A stretch of 5,269 bases of DNA from contig JAQVZR010000168.1 in the NCBI GenBank assembly GCA_028708105.1, forward strand, positions 1 to 5,269. The letters run 5' to 3'. Shown one piece after another: positions 5,133 through 5,269 of this stretch. Positions within the stretch are counted from its first letter, which is position 1; each line of letters begins with the position of its first letter. The notes below the pieces were generated by a model. The model was given only the letters and a program-made list of their open reading frames with translations. It was not told the DNA's origin and did not search any database. The stretch is from Desulfoplanes sp. Its GTDB lineage: Bacteria > Desulfobacterota > Desulfovibrionia > Desulfovibrionales > Desulfomicrobiaceae. The translations under genes and the position numbers were made by a program.

Positions 5133-5269
5133 CGTTCCACTCCTTGAGAGCCTTGGGAAGGGTATGTGCGATTTCCTGGGCAAGATTTCCTCGGAAAGGA
5201 AAATCGCGGGCCAAAATTTGGCCGCAGAGTCCATGCCAGTATACGCCCAGCTGGGCGGCCATAAGCGGG
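5119..5269 (-). CDS. nnrD: ADP-dependent NAD(P)H-hydrate dehydratase, C-terminal end (partial)
   Basis: Only the last 49 codons and a TAA stop lie in the window; the 5' part is beyond base 5269. The visible peptide begins PLMAAQLGVYWHGLCGQ and ends KALKEWNDAQS. The GVYWHGLCGQ stretch matches the family's conserved C-terminal pattern (GVY-x-HG-x-AG/CG), followed by the usual short helix carrying a leucine-proline near the end. In the known family this domain (YjeF C-terminal, ribokinase-like fold) dehydrates the S-form of NADHX or NADPHX using ADP, restoring normal cofactor; it is often fused to an N-terminal epimerase domain, which cannot be judged here. Its stop lies 14 bases inside the next gene (CBS protein), so the two are in different frames and overlap, implying one transcript. 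The assignment rests on a short fragment plus the neighbouring tsaE, with which nnrD is often linked. Confidence 0.72.
   Translation of the reverse strand, partial: PLMAAQLGVYWHGLCGQILARDFPFRGNLAQEIAHTLPKALKEWNDAQS
5140..5145 (-). promoter_or_regulatory. Shine-Dalgarno deciding the CBS-protein start
   Basis: On the minus strand AAGGAG is followed by seven bases and then the ATG at 5132. It is a near-perfect ribosome binding site lying inside the end of the nnrD coding sequence. It supports the 149-residue start over the longer open frame that begins at 5234. Confidence 0.75.

Noticed and set aside
5133..5234. N-terminal extension of the CBS protein from the ATG at 5234
   Set aside because: The segment overlaps nnrD in another frame, reads as non-CBS sequence, and the AAGGAG before 5132 marks the better start.

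Overview
The window is a compact stretch of bacterial chromosome with every recognisable gene on the minus strand. Read in the direction of transcription (high to low coordinates) the order is: the C-terminal end of an NAD(P)H-hydrate dehydratase (nnrD), a two-CBS-domain protein, the tRNA-modification ATPase tsaE, aspartate kinase lysC, (R)-citramalate synthase cimA, and, after a 172-base gap, a metallo-beta-lactamase-fold hydrolase. From memory, neighbouring nnrD, tsaE, lysC and cimA genes are typical of Desulfobacterota (Geobacter and Desulfobacter relatives). I infer a member of that phylum, probably an anaerobic sulfate or metal reducer. No rRNA or other taxonomic marker is present to confirm this.

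Region by region: 5269-4195 is a tightly packed cluster. nnrD overlaps the CBS gene by 14 bases, and the CBS gene shares one base with tsaE in a TAATG junction, so these three are very likely co-transcribed and partly translationally coupled. A 107-base gap (4088-4194) containing a hairpin separates tsaE from lysC. lysC and cimA are 57 bases apart and probably share a transcript. The gap at 979-1150 holds a weak candidate terminator and a strong short GC-rich hairpin. Bases 1-153, beyond the last gene, hold two further hairpins, one followed by a T-run on the minus strand, and a short CTTCG-rich repeat of a kind that recurs between genes in many bacteria.

Functionally, NnrD repairs damaged (hydrated) NAD(P)H and TsaE supports t6A tRNA modification, both housekeeping. 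LysC commits aspartate to lysine, threonine and methionine, while CimA makes citramalate from pyruvate and acetyl-CoA and so supplies 2-oxobutyrate for isoleucine without threonine. The lysC-cimA pair therefore couples the two possible entries to isoleucine. The CBS protein may be a nucleotide-sensing partner, but its target is unknown. The metallo-hydrolase has no obvious link to the others.

I found no convincing undescribed defence, mobile or RNA system. The best leads are an internal Shine-Dalgarno and ATG in lysC, placed where an independent regulatory (beta) subunit would begin, and short hairpin/repeat elements in the gaps that may belong to dispersed repeat families.
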